Positions 26,287 through 35,520 of a DNA stretch of 64,000 nt are shown piece by piece. Within the stretch, counting starts at the first letter, position 1. Each line of letters opens with the position of its first letter. This stretch comes from Bacillota bacterium (GTDB lineage Bacteria > Bacillota > Dethiobacteria > DTU022): positions 1-64,000 of the forward strand of contig JAWSUE010000004.1 in the NCBI GenBank assembly GCA_033549065.1, written 5' to 3'. The notes under the pieces are model-generated. The model made no database searches. It was not told where the DNA came from and worked only from the letters and a program-made list of their open reading frames with translations. The translations under genes and the position numbers were made by a program.

Positions 26287-29200
26287 ATGGCTGAAGTGAT
26301 GCTTACCAAGCTGATGCCACCAAGAGAAGACAGAAATTTGCTGCCCAGGGAACGCCTTATAGAACCTGTTCTCAATGCAGATAAAACACGCATTATAATA
26401 ATCACCGCTCCTGCTGGTTACGGAAAAACCATTCTCACATTACAGCTTAGTCACAAATTAGAAAGACCACTGGTTTGGTTTCATCTTGATCGCAACGACA
26501 ACGATCCGGCTCTTTTTCTTCAATACCTTACGAAGGGCTTGCAATCCCACTGGCCAAATATCGGTGATAAGGTCCTTCAGCTGACTATGAGCGGTGAAAA
26601 ACTGAGAAAAATGCCTCGCTTTATAGCATCACTGCTGATCAATGACTTTGTTCGAACTGATGCCAACCCTCTTATTGTGCTTGATGACTATCATGTGATT
26701 AAGGAACCGGTTGTTCACTCAATAGCCCAGGAGTTTATAGAACATCTTCCACCGGAAGTATTTTTAATTATCGCTTCGAGAAATCTAATTCCTTTATCAC
26801 TTTCCCGTTTATATGTAAACAAATCGGCCATTCAGATAAGTACCGGTGAACTTTGTTTTACACAAGAAGAGGCTGGGGCTGTAATTTCCAAACTTTACGG
26901 TGCTCAAAGTGGAAAAACAGTGGAAAAAATCCATGGACTTACCGGAGGATGGCCGGCGATTATGGAACTGGTCAACCCAAAGCTAATAGATTCTATCCCA
27001 GTGAATTTTAAAGACAATTCCCCCATGTCCGGTTTGCTTTATGACTATCTGGCCTCGGAAATTCTTGAAAAACTCCCTTCCATATACCAGAAGTTTCTGA
27101 TTGAAAGCTCTGTATTAAAAGTACTCAACCCGGAAGAATGTGATTTACTGCTTGAACGTACCGACTCGGAAAAAATCTTACAATCCCTGGCCGAAAAATT
27201 TTTACTTCTAACCCCCCTGGTTGGCGTAAAAAGCACTTACCGCTGCCACCAGCTATTTAGAAAATTTCTAATGGATCGTCTAATCAATAAAAAGAACCAT
27301 TTATTCCACCGTGCAGGTCGCATAGCCCGGTGGAAAAATCAAACTGGAAAAGCTGTTGAATATTATCTTCAATCTGATTTTGACGAAGAAGCAAAGGCTG
27401 TACTGGAAGAAGCAGGGCGCCTAAATCTGCTGAATGGCCGCTGGCATACTGTAGCCAATTGGTTGGAACAACTTAGCGATGACCAGGTCCGAAACAGTGC
27501 TTGGCTATCATTTTATAAAGCAGTTATTGAAACTTACCGGGGCAGACTTGATCAGGCAGAGCAATGGATAGAAATTGCTACATCCATGTTCACAGTTGAT
27601 ACTGAAAATACCGGCCTTGCCGAATGCAGATTGCTGCAGGCAAGATTATTAAGGCACCGTGGATTATATAGTGATAGCATGACTTTACTTGACCAGGTTT
27701 CAGCCTGGTTGAATACCGAGGAAACAGCTCAACGTTATGATTTAATATTGGAGAAAGCTTACAATCTTACTTTATCAGGCAATCTAAAAGAAGCAGAAAC
27801 CTATCTGACAGATTCCTTGAAATTATCTAAACAAGCAGGCAATATGGTTGCCTGTACTCATATGGCTGAAGCACTGGGACATATACTATACCAACAGGGA
27901 CAGCATTCCAAAGCGCTGCAGATATACCAGTGGGGCATAAAAAATTCAACCGAAGGGACCCTTCCCGGGTATTATACCCAGGATGCTGTTCCCTATATCT
28001 ACTGTGACTGGGGCGAGATGGACAAAGCTCTAGAGTGGGCTCTTAAAAGCGTTGAAGTGAAGGAAAGATACCAACTGGTCGAAACGCTGCCATCAGCCTA
28101 CTGTGCCCTATCATATATATATTATGAAATAGGAGACTTTGAAAAAACAGAGGAGCTCATAACAAAAGCCCTTGAATTACAATATCATTATGGTTCGGAA
28201 AGATATTTTTTACTTTTAAACAAGATGTTGCTTTCCTGGTGTCGTTTTGCCCGGGGAAATTGGGTTGAATCTAAGCAGATATTGGACGAAACAATAAAGG
28301 CCGCTGAAATACAAAACGACCTGGCCTGTGGGCTAGTTCAAATGCTTGCCGGAACTATTCTCGCCTTGATGGGAAACATACCTGAAGCAAAAGCAATCCT
28401 GATGAGAGCTGAATTCAACCTTTCAGCTATGAATTTCAGGACCAGACTTTGTCAGGCTTATAAAGCAATCGCTTACATTCACTATTATTCAGGTGAGCAA
28501 AAAGAATTTGAAAAATATGCCCGTAAATTTTTAAGCCTTGGGGCAAAGTTAAATTTTATATGCAATGCCCTTCAGCCAACAGCCAAACTTCTTGAGCCTA
28601 TATTACGTTTCAGCCTGGAAAATGATATTGAAACAACCTACACCCAACAAATGTTAATCCGCCTTGGCAAATTATCACTCAACCTGCTTTATGAACTTTC
28701 TGAACATCCCAATCCGGCAGTGCGCCACAGAGTCATAGCACCATTGACAGAACTGTCAGGAGAAGATGCATTAAAAATAATAACTATCCTTTCCAGGGAT
28801 AATGCACCGGTAGTTCGTCAATCAGCCCAATCTTATCTACATTACATGCAGTTACCATCTAAAATGGGTTTAACTAATCCCAGAGTAAAGTTTGATGAAA
28901 AACCAGAAATTGAAGTAAAAACTTTTGGTTCCTTTCAGCTTTACAGGGGCGAAAAAGAAATAACCGGTTGGCGTACCAGAAAAACATGTGAACTATTAGC
29001 ATTAATGCTTCACCTTGAAAGGCCTGCTTGTAAAGAGAGGTTAATAGAAGAACTATGGCCGGAGACTGATCCTCAAAATGGTAGTGCCCTTTTCAGAACA
29101 ACCATGCATTACCTGCGCCGCCATTTCGAGTGTAAAGATTTACCGGATTTGGTGTTCTTTAAGCAGGACTGCTATGCGCTTCAATCAGGTTTATTTCAGC

Positions 29201-29643
29201 TGGATTTTAAAAACTTTGAAGGGTTGATCAATGCTGGTCTGCAGGAAGAACCACTTCGTGAACTGAGTGTTGGCATGCTCTCTAAAGCAGTTCAAATTTA
29301 CCGGGGAGATTATTTGGCAGAGCAAATCGAGTATGCATGGGCAATTCCACGTCAAGTGCGTCTCAGGCACCTATATTTTGAAGCTCTTCTCGCACTGGCA
29401 AGGTTCTATCGCCTTCGTGGGAGTTATCACAAGGCAATGGATTATCTGTTAAAACTAAAAGAGGCCGATCCACTTTGTGAACCGGCACACCGATTGCTGC
29501 TTCAGATATATTCGGCACTTGGAGACCGGCAAGCATTTACCGAAGAACAAAAATGGTTCAAGACGACTCTTTTAGAAGAGTCTGGACTCACACCGTCTCC
29601 GGAAACAGAAAAACTTTACCAAAAACTGGGTTGCTTCAGTTAA
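26287..29643 (+). CDS. Large NTPase-TPR-SARP transcriptional regulator
   Basis: 1118 residues. Domains in order: a STAND/MalT-like NTPase (Walker A APAGYGKT at 41-48, Walker B PLIVLDDYH, GLTGGWPA sensor block), a winged-helix linker ending near residue 370, about 12 TPR-like helical repeats (370-790), a short HEAT-like stretch (NPAVRHRVIAPL, then NAPVVRQSAQSYL; about 800-855), an OmpR-like DNA-binding domain (EVKTFGSFQLYRGEKEI to LWPETDPQNGSALFRTTMHYLRRHF), and a C-terminal bacterial transcriptional activation domain with three TPRs (ALLALARFYRLRGSYHKAMDYLLKL). MalT-like input with SARP output suggests inducer-triggered assembly on DNA. Target genes are unknown; the flanking SnoaL and monooxygenase-like genes are candidates. 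Confidence 0.92.
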   Translation: MAEVMLTKLMPPREDRNLLPRERLIEPVLNADKTRIIIITAPAGYGKTILTLQLSHKLERPLVWFHLDRNDNDPALFLQYLTKGLQSHWPNIGDKVLQLTMSGEKLRKMPRFIASLLINDFVRTDANPLIVLDDYHVIKEPVVHSIAQEFIEHLPPEVFLIIASRNLIPLSLSRLYVNKSAIQISTGELCFTQEEAGAVISKLYGAQSGKTVEKIHGLTGGWPAIMELVNPKLIDSIPVNFKDNSPMSGLLYDYLASEILEKLPSIYQKFLIESSVLKVLNPEECDLLLERTDSEKILQSLAEKFLLLTPLVGVKSTYRCHQLFRKFLMDRLINKKNHLFHRAGRIARWKNQTGKAVEYYLQSDFDEEAKAVLEEAGRLNLLNGRWHTVANWLEQLSDDQVRNSAWLSFYKAVIETYRGRLDQAEQWIEIATSMFTVDTENTGLAECRLLQARLLRHRGLYSDSMTLLDQVSAWLNTEETAQRYDLILEKAYNLTLSGNLKEAETYLTDSLKLSKQAGNMVACTHMAEALGHILYQQGQHSKALQIYQWGIKNSTEGTLPGYYTQDAVPYIYCDWGEMDKALEWALKSVEVKERYQLVETLPSAYCALSYIYYEIGDFEKTEELITKALELQYHYGSERYFLLLNKMLLSWCRFARGNWVESKQILDETIKAAEIQNDLACGLVQMLAGTILALMGNIPEAKAILMRAEFNLSAMNFRTRLCQAYKAIAYIHYYSGEQKEFEKYARKFLSLGAKLNFICNALQPTAKLLEPILRFSLENDIETTYTQQMLIRLGKLSLNLLYELSEHPNPAVRHRVIAPLTELSGEDALKIITILSRDNAPVVRQSAQSYLHYMQLPSKMGLTNPRVKFDEKPEIEVKTFGSFQLYRGEKEITGWRTRKTCELLALMLHLERPACKERLIEELWPETDPQNGSALFRTTMHYLRRHFECKDLPDLVFFKQDCYALQSGLFQLDFKNFEGLINAGLQEEPLRELSVGMLSKAVQIYRGDYLAEQIEYAWAIPRQVRLRHLYFEALLALARFYRLRGSYHKAMDYLLKLKEADPLCEPAHRLLLQIYSALGDRQAFTEEQKWFKTTLLEESGLTPSPETEKLYQKLGCFS

Positions 29644-29828
29644 ACGTTTTGTCAGGTTTCCATCCTCAACTTCAGGTTTTCTAGGAGTGTATCTGCTTCA
29701 CGTTCATTTTGCTTGAGTATAAAAGATTTGGCCAGCTTACCGAGGACTGATCCAGGAATTGCATATTCAACTCCTACTATTTAAAGTCTGATTTTGATGC
29801 ATCAAAGATACAGAACATGAGAAATCTT

Positions 29829-30143
29829 TCAATCACATGTCCGCATAGGTTCCGGGACAACCGGTGAAGGACCCCACAGTTCCAGCTTTATACCAGCGGC
29901 AACTGTGTGAAGTTCTGATAAAAGAGCCTGCATATCTTCGTGTCCCTGCCACGCAGCCCAGGATGACATGTCGGCAAATTCATAAGTTACAACAACCTGT
30001 GAACTTCCAGAGGCTGGTCTGTACGCCCTGAATTCAATAACTCCCGGTACTGACATGGTTCGTGGAATAGACGATTTGGTCCAATTCAGATACTCATCTA
30101 CTTTGTCAGGATGGATATTCCACTTCATAACATAAAGAACCAT
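29829..30143 (-). CDS. Antibiotic-biosynthesis-monooxygenase-like (ABM, dimeric alpha/beta barrel) protein
   Basis: About 104 residues. The pattern YVMKWNIHPDKVDEYLNW, then SVPGVIEFRAYRPASG, then VVVTYEFADMSSWAAWQ matches dimeric ferredoxin-like barrel proteins of the ABM type. A GTG at 30152 lies within the GGAGGTG site, so the ATG at 30143, 8 nt downstream of GGAGG, is preferred. Enzyme activity is not implied by the fold. It faces the large regulator gene convergently. Confidence 0.78.
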   Translation of the reverse strand: MVLYVMKWNIHPDKVDEYLNWTKSSIPRTMSVPGVIEFRAYRPASGSSQVVVTYEFADMSSWAAWQGHEDMQALLSELHTVAAGIKLELWGPSPVVPEPMRTCD

Positions 30144-30286
30144 TAGATCCACCTCCTTTCTAAGATATGAAGAATCGTTATGGCAAACTTTATTTAAGTT
30201 CAGGGTTAGTGCAAATCATTAAGTTGCTAAGTTGTTGATTGTAAGATAACTATAACAGCCTAAAGTTAACAATGAGTAAACAATGA

Positions 30287-30308
30287 GAGAGCCTTATTTG
30301 AGGCTCTC
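30287..30308 (-). terminator. Hairpin downstream of the GPH transporter
   Basis: GAGAGCCT (30287-30294) pairs with AGGCTCTC (30301-30308), loop of 6. On the minus strand it is followed by a loosely T-rich stretch (TCATTGTTTA), so terminator function is likely but weakly supported. Confidence 0.55.
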
Positions 30309-30403
30309 CCATTACGTAGGTATTGTATTAATTGAACAGAAGTTACCAGGATTTAGATTGATCTTTAACCCGGCAGTATATATAAAATCAAAATGGATTT
30401 GCT

Positions 30404-31756
30404 TTATTTGCCTTCCCTTTCGCTTAATCCCAATGCTGCGATTGTTTCAGGATCCAGTTTATAACGCCGCAAGAAGAAAATGCTCAGAGCCATCAGCAGA
30501 GCCGGCAGCAGGGCAAATCCAATCCTGACTCCCATTAAGGCTGAAGCCGGCTGATCAATGATAACCCCGCCTTCAGTCTCAATAAAACCGGTTACTGCGA
30601 GGATAGCAGCAAAAATTGCAGGACCAACAGCAAAGCCGGCTTTATCTGCGGCGGTCCATAAACCTGTGAAGGCACCAGCCCGCCTCATGCCCGTCCTGAG
30701 AGTATCGGCACTGATTGTATCCGGCAGCATGGAGAAGGGAAAAAGCTGGGTCCCGGCATAACCGGCGCCCATGACAAAGACTATCAGGTATACCAACCAA
30801 AGCTGGTTAGGGCTGGCCAGCATCAAAAAGAGTCCGCCGAGAGCAAAAAGCACTGTACAGATAATATATCCTGAAAGCTTTCCAAAACGGCGGCCAACCC
30901 TGACCCATAGAGGCATAGTAATCAGGGCTGGCCCAATCAGGCAGACAAATAAAATGCTGGTTTGTCCCGGATCGCCTAAAATATAGCTGGAGAAAAAGTC
31001 AACACCGGCCAGCATCGCCCCAATACCCAGGACCTGGATGATATATGCACCGAAGAGTATAAAGTAAGGTTTGTTTTCTCCCGCCGCCCGAAGTTGTTCT
31101 CTGAAAGAAGCGGTTACAGCCACCGGTTCAACTTTAGGCACCCGGGCGGTGCCAAAGAAAGATCCGATCAGTACCAGGAATAGGACCACCCCAACAACAA
31201 TTCCCATCAGGGCAAACCCATCCCTGCCTCCTCCACCGGCCGAGATAATTTCCGGTGCAGCGGCTCCACCCACCAGGATTCCCAATGTTAAAAAGGCAAC
31301 ACGCCAGGACATAATTGTTGTTCGTTCATAATAGTCCTCGCTCATTTCAGCCGGCATCGATACATACGGCACCTGGTAAATGGTGAAAAATGTAGTACAA
31401 AGAATGTAGATGAACATCAAGTACCAAGCAGCCTCGGTTCCAATCTGCTCGGGGACCCTGAAAAGTAAGGCAAATGCGACCGGCAAAGTTAAAGCACCGG
31501 CCAGCATCCAGGGTCTGCGCGCTCCCCATCTGCTGCGCGTCCTGTCGGAAAGAGAACCGGCGAAGGGATCGGTTATTACATCCCATAATCGTGGTATCAT
31601 GATCACGGTCCCGGCCAGTGCCGGTGGAATCTGCAGGTAGCGGACCATAAAACTAAGAAGCAGTAACCCGGGCACTGTCGCAAAAATACCGGTCCCCACC
31701 GAACCAATGCCATAACCGATATATGTTCCAACTGATAACGACCGCTTTTTCTCCAT
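30404..31756 (-). CDS. GPH-family (MelB-like) sugar:cation symporter
   Basis: 450 residues with about 12 membrane helices. The loop DPFAGSLSDRTRSRWGARRP after helix 2 is the GPH signature, together with IPRLWDVITDP and the YQVPYVSMPAEMSEDYYERT block. These transporters carry glycosides, pentosides or hexuronides with Na+ or H+. No sugar-metabolism gene adjoins it, so the substrate remains open. AGCGGAG-type ribosome site upstream of the ATG. Confidence 0.9.
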   Translation of the reverse strand: MEKKRSLSVGTYIGYGIGSVGTGIFATVPGLLLLSFMVRYLQIPPALAGTVIMIPRLWDVITDPFAGSLSDRTRSRWGARRPWMLAGALTLPVAFALLFRVPEQIGTEAAWYLMFIYILCTTFFTIYQVPYVSMPAEMSEDYYERTTIMSWRVAFLTLGILVGGAAAPEIISAGGGGRDGFALMGIVVGVVLFLVLIGSFFGTARVPKVEPVAVTASFREQLRAAGENKPYFILFGAYIIQVLGIGAMLAGVDFFSSYILGDPGQTSILFVCLIGPALITMPLWVRVGRRFGKLSGYIICTVLFALGGLFLMLASPNQLWLVYLIVFVMGAGYAGTQLFPFSMLPDTISADTLRTGMRRAGAFTGLWTAADKAGFAVGPAIFAAILAVTGFIETEGGVIIDQPASALMGVRIGFALLPALLMALSIFFLRRYKLDPETIAALGLSEREGK

Positions 31757-31941
31757 GTTTAATCAGCTCCGCTGGTTTATTTTTAAATCCTGATGGAAAG
31801 ATCTTAACACGGCGGTATTTTGTAAGTCAATTTGTATTTTTTATAATATTGTAAATATAAGCTGCCTAAACGTGCGATTTAATGATATAATGTCCAATAT
31901 ATGTAAATATTTTTTAACTCAGTTCGGAGGTGTTAATTTAA

Positions 31942-33372
31942 ATGGGTGCCTTACAGCCGACAGGAACAACGCGAGAAGAAGTCCTCAGGGAACTCAAAAA
32001 TTTTGCCGCGAAGGATGTAAACTGGCAGGATGGAAAAGTTTTATCAGGAGTCTATAATCCCGGTGATAAAGCCCACGAGCTTGCCATTGAAGCCTACAAC
32101 AAATTTCTGGCCCAGAATGCTCTTTGGATAACAATGTACCCAAGTATAGGACTGATCGAAAAAGAAATATTAGATTCTGTTGTTGAACTGCTCCGAGGAG
32201 ATGATGAAGCAGTAGGCAACATAACGAGTGGAGGTACCGAAAGTATCCTGATGGCTGTTAAAACAGCAAGGGATTGGGCCCGTATAAACCGACCTGAGAT
32301 AACCAGGCCGGAAATGGTCCTGCCGGTAACCGCTCATCCCGCTTTTCTTAAAGCTGCCCATTACTTTGACCTTAAGGTAATCCAGACTGCCGTAGAGTTG
32401 GATGAATTCCGCGCCGACCTCGACTCATATAAAAATGCTCTTGGCTCTAATACAATTCTTGCCGTTGGTTCGGCTCCCAATTATTCTCATGGTTCCATCG
32501 ATCCCATCAGTGAAATGGCCTCTCTGGCCAGCGAAAAGAACATTCTATTTCATGTCGATGGATGTGTTGGTGGAATATATCTTTCTGTATTGAGACGAAT
32601 GGGTGAAGAGGTCCGGGATTTTGACTTTTCTGTCCCAGGAGTAACCAGTATATCTGCTGACTTACACAAGTACGGATACACACCCAAAAATGCATCGGTG
32701 GTTTTATACCGTAACCGCGAACTTAGAAAATATGCCTGGTTTGTAAGTTCGGGCACAACCCTGTATTTCTTAATAAACCCGACCACTCAGAGCAGTCGAA
32801 CAGGTGGCCCGATTGCAGCTGCATACGCCGTAATGCGCTACCTTGGCGAAGAAGGTTTCAGGGAAATTGTCCGTCAATCCCAGGAAGCTACAAAAGTAAT
32901 ACTGGAGGGGATTGCCGGTATTGAAGGTTTAGATGTACTTGGAAAACCGGACATGTGCATGTTTACAATGACTTCCCATCAGGTTAACATCTTTGAAGTC
33001 GATGACTTGATGCGCAAGCGTGGCTGGCAGATGACCCCACAATATTCCTTTGGGGGTGGGCCGGCAAATCTGCATGTGAGCATAACCCAGGCCAACGTGC
33101 CGCAGGCTGAACTGTTTTTAAAGGATTTAAACGATGTAGTTGCTTCACTAGTTAGGTCGGGATCATCTGTAAACCGGGATGAGTTGGCTGAAATAGTAAA
33201 AGAAGTATCCGGTAAACCGGTTGAAGAGGTAATGATGGCCATCATACCGGTCATCGGGTTAACCGGCATGGAACTGCCCAAAGAGATGGCAACTCTAAAT
33301 ACTATCCTGGACTTACTACCGGCTGATGTCCGCGACGAATTGTTAAAAGTCTTTTTCAATATGACCAGCTAA
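31942..33372 (+). CDS. PLP-dependent lyase, sphingosine-1-phosphate-lyase-like (group II decarboxylase family)
   Basis: 476 residues. ITSGGTESILMAVKTARDWA is the PLP-phosphate-binding block, HVDGCVGGIYL contains the ring-stacking Asp, and SADLHKYGYTPKNASVVLY holds the Schiff-base Lys243. The arrangement matches sphingosine-1-phosphate lyase and its bacterial relatives rather than glutamate decarboxylase. No membrane anchor is present. Whether it cleaves a phosphorylated amino alcohol or decarboxylates an amino acid cannot be told. A GGAGGTG site precedes the ATG. The small FmdB-type gene follows 73 nt downstream. Confidence 0.9.
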   Translation: MGALQPTGTTREEVLRELKNFAAKDVNWQDGKVLSGVYNPGDKAHELAIEAYNKFLAQNALWITMYPSIGLIEKEILDSVVELLRGDDEAVGNITSGGTESILMAVKTARDWARINRPEITRPEMVLPVTAHPAFLKAAHYFDLKVIQTAVELDEFRADLDSYKNALGSNTILAVGSAPNYSHGSIDPISEMASLASEKNILFHVDGCVGGIYLSVLRRMGEEVRDFDFSVPGVTSISADLHKYGYTPKNASVVLYRNRELRKYAWFVSSGTTLYFLINPTTQSSRTGGPIAAAYAVMRYLGEEGFREIVRQSQEATKVILEGIAGIEGLDVLGKPDMCMFTMTSHQVNIFEVDDLMRKRGWQMTPQYSFGGGPANLHVSITQANVPQAELFLKDLNDVVASLVRSGSSVNRDELAEIVKEVSGKPVEEVMMAIIPVIGLTGMELPKEMATLNTILDLLPADVRDELLKVFFNMTS

Positions 33373-33445
33373 ACAAAATGAAGGATTTCTGAAAATCAAA
33401 GTAGAATATTTTAATAACAACAAGCCGGTAAGGAGGGTTGCTGTT

Positions 33446-33616
33446 ATGCCTAATTACGAATACATCTGCCGGGATTGTGGCAAGATCTTTGAGATTACGG
33501 AGACTCTCGCAGAAAAAGAAAAAGGCACAATTCATACCTGCCCGGAATGCAAAAGCAAAAAAACAATCCAATACTTTGGCAACAGCATTGTAATCGGATC
33601 GACCCACCTGCATTAA
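33446..33616 (+). CDS. FmdB-family zinc-ribbon protein
   Basis: A 56-residue protein starting MPNYEYICRDCGKIFE, with CxxC pairs at about residues 8-11 and 33-36 (CPEC) that would bind one zinc. The opening PxYEYxCxxCG is diagnostic of the FmdB-type regulatory zinc ribbon. AAGGAGGG site 8 nt before the ATG. A clear terminator follows at 33643-33671. Confidence 0.88.
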   Translation: MPNYEYICRDCGKIFEITETLAEKEKGTIHTCPECKSKKTIQYFGNSIVIGSTHLH

Positions 33617-33642
33617 AAAAATCAATATAGATTTATATGTAG

Positions 33643-33671
33643 AAAATCAGTGCCTCGCACTGATTTTTCTT
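33643..33671 (+). terminator. Rho-independent terminator after the zinc-ribbon gene
   Basis: AAAATCAGTGC (33643-33653), loop of 3, GCACTGATTTT (33657-33667), then TTCTTT. It ends the PLP-lyase/FmdB unit. Confidence 0.9.
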
Positions 33672-33760
33672 TATATTATTACAACTCAATTAATCATTTC
33701 TGCAGGGATATTCATTGATGACCAGAATCTTTCAGGTAAATACCCACAGGGGGAAAAGAA

Positions 33761-33907
33761 ATGCCCGATAAGGTGGATTTCAAAAAGGATTACAAAGATC
33801 TTTATTTACCAAAAGCAAAGCCGATGCTTATTGATGTTCCGCCTATGCATTTTATCAGGCGTAATAACATAAAGTCCTGCAACTACAAATGCTTAAGGAG
33901 GATCTGA
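33761..33907 (+). pseudogene. N-terminal fragment of a GyrI-like small-molecule-binding protein
   Basis: ATG with a good GGGGG site opens MPDKVDFKKDYKDLYLPK, then PMLIDVPPMHFI, the recognisable N-terminus of the GyrI-like (SOUL/AraC-effector domain) family. After that point the frame turns to unrelated Lys/Arg/Asn-rich residues and stops at codon 49, where a full protein has about 200 residues. It therefore looks truncated by deletion. The next remnant starts 2 nt later. Confidence 0.65.
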
Positions 33908-33909
33908 AG

Positions 33910-34091
33910 ATGACTGAAGCAACGCTGCAGGCGCTGGAAGGTTTGAGGGACTTAACCACTTTCAAATGGTATGGGTCATGCACCTTACCGGTTATTCTGC
34001 ATTCTGGACGGTTCCGGGCGATACGGCACTGCGAACGATGGTAGGCTGGAACCTGGAGATCATGTTCATGTTTTCCCTGATTAGTTTATGA
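33910..34091 (+). pseudogene. Remnant of a small integral membrane protein with internal frameshifting deletion
   Basis: Starts MTEATLQALEGLRDLTTFKW in one frame. From about 33972 the continuation is in another frame: MHLTGYSAFWTVPGDTALRT, then MVGWNLEIMFMFSLISL and a stop at 34089-34091. Both pieces resemble, by memory only, the two ends of one family of polytopic bacterial membrane proteins; the central membrane helices are missing. AGGAGG lies before the ATG, so the start signal survives. The stop is 9 nt from the convergent CodA-like gene. Confidence 0.65.
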
Positions 34092-34100
34092 AAATAAATC

Positions 34101-35339
34101 TTAACTGGCAATAATCGCTTGCATTTTTATCTGATCAACTAATTTACCATGGCTGATCACATATTTCGGTGCTTCATGATAACGCAGCGCCTCGAGTGTG
34201 TCGGGAACATCAAGAATAACCAGGTTAGCTTGTTCACCTACTTTAAGTTTAAAATTCCTGAGCCCGATACATTCTGCAGCCCTGGAAGTGATCATGTCAT
34301 ATAATACTTCGATTTCCGGTCGGGTAGTCATCCATAAGAGGTGTGAAGCCAGAAATGCTATTTCCAGCATGTTATTGCGGCCAAACGCATAGTAAGCATC
34401 TGATATATCGTCCTGTCCCAGGCAAACCAGGTTGCCCTCTTCTAAAAGGTCCTGAACGCGAGCATGCAGTGGACCGGTATGCGGGTCGCTGACTACCCCC
34501 ATTCCTGCTTTTTTTAGTAACGCTGACAGTTTTTGAAAATAAGGTTGGGGATAAAGAGCCATGGCCCTGGCATGATGAGCCAATGAACGGCCTACGCGAT
34601 TTCGCTTGATTGTCTCCAAAGCCATTAACTCTGTTGTTCGCAGTCCCGGGTCACCGGCATCATCGACCAACATTGATACATCGGCATCGAACTCTTCGGC
34701 AATATCAAATATAACTTTGATATGTTCCCTGATATCCGCTTCCGTATATTCGATCCAGGGAATACCGCCGACCACATCGGCCCCTAACTTCATCGCCTCT
34801 CGAACCAGCTTAGCGGCCTCCGGTTCACGGACAATACCGTCCTGGGCAAAGGCGACAACTTGTATTTCAACGATACCTTTAAATTCATCTCGGGCTTTGA
34901 GCAGAGCTTTAACACCTTCCAGGCGGGCTTTACTGTCAACATCAGCCAACGCCCGGATATGGGTGCCTCCATACAAAGCAGAGAGAGCAACTGCCTTCCT
35001 GACATTTTTGATGATCCACTTCTCGGCATAGTTTTCTTTTACCCGCATGGCCAGTTCAATCCCGGTCATCGCTTTACCCATAGATTTATCAGAACCCTGG
35101 TAAGACTTCATTGCTTCATCGTCCATCATCATCAGGGTATACACCTTGCACAAATGAAGGTGGGGGTTGACAAACGATTCGGTTACCAGGTTCCCTCGGG
35201 CATCAATTTCTATTTCAGCAGTGCCGTTTATTTCTTTCGCCAGGCTGGTGATCTTACCCCTACCGATACCTATTTGAAAAAGCCTGCCGCCCTGCCCTCG
35301 CAGCCGAGCATTTTGGATCAGGATGTCATAATTTTTCAT
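34101..35339 (-). CDS. CodA-like cytosine-deaminase-family amidohydrolase
   Basis: 412 residues. The HxH metal motif is VNPHLHLCK, and late motifs include LAHHARAMALYPQ and GQDDISDAYYAFGRNNMLE, which correspond to the third His region and the active-site Asp loop (GHDDxxDPWYPLG in CodA). The middle strand reads DVSMLVDDAGDPG, where CodA has DVHCDE: the His ligand is Ser and the catalytic Glu is not at its place. It may be a different branch with other ligands, or inactive. ATG 35339 is chosen over a GTG at 35348 that overlaps the GGGGTGA site. Confidence 0.82.
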   Translation of the reverse strand: MKNYDILIQNARLRGQGGRLFQIGIGRGKITSLAKEINGTAEIEIDARGNLVTESFVNPHLHLCKVYTLMMMDDEAMKSYQGSDKSMGKAMTGIELAMRVKENYAEKWIIKNVRKAVALSALYGGTHIRALADVDSKARLEGVKALLKARDEFKGIVEIQVVAFAQDGIVREPEAAKLVREAMKLGADVVGGIPWIEYTEADIREHIKVIFDIAEEFDADVSMLVDDAGDPGLRTTELMALETIKRNRVGRSLAHHARAMALYPQPYFQKLSALLKKAGMGVVSDPHTGPLHARVQDLLEEGNLVCLGQDDISDAYYAFGRNNMLEIAFLASHLLWMTTRPEIEVLYDMITSRAAECIGLRNFKLKVGEQANLVILDVPDTLEALRYHEAPKYVISHGKLVDQIKMQAIIAS

Positions 35340-35408
35340 TCTCGTCACCCCGCTTTCAGCGTATTTATAATATTATTTATCATCGCATCAGCCAAATCTG
35401 TAATAAAA

Positions 35409-35447
35409 AACTTCCGTTGCCCATTTTTCAGATCGACTCAGGAAGTT
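35409..35447 (-). terminator. Terminator downstream of the DUF937 remnant
   Basis: On the minus strand AACTTCC, a 25-nt loop, GGAAGTT, then TTTTTATT. The stem is only 7 bp but the U-tract is good. Confidence 0.5.
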
Positions 35448-35520
35448 TAGTTTTTGATGATTATTTAAATAGATTTTCAGATGCCTAATTTTTTCTACCC
35501 TCAGCTTGATAATTTTTAGG

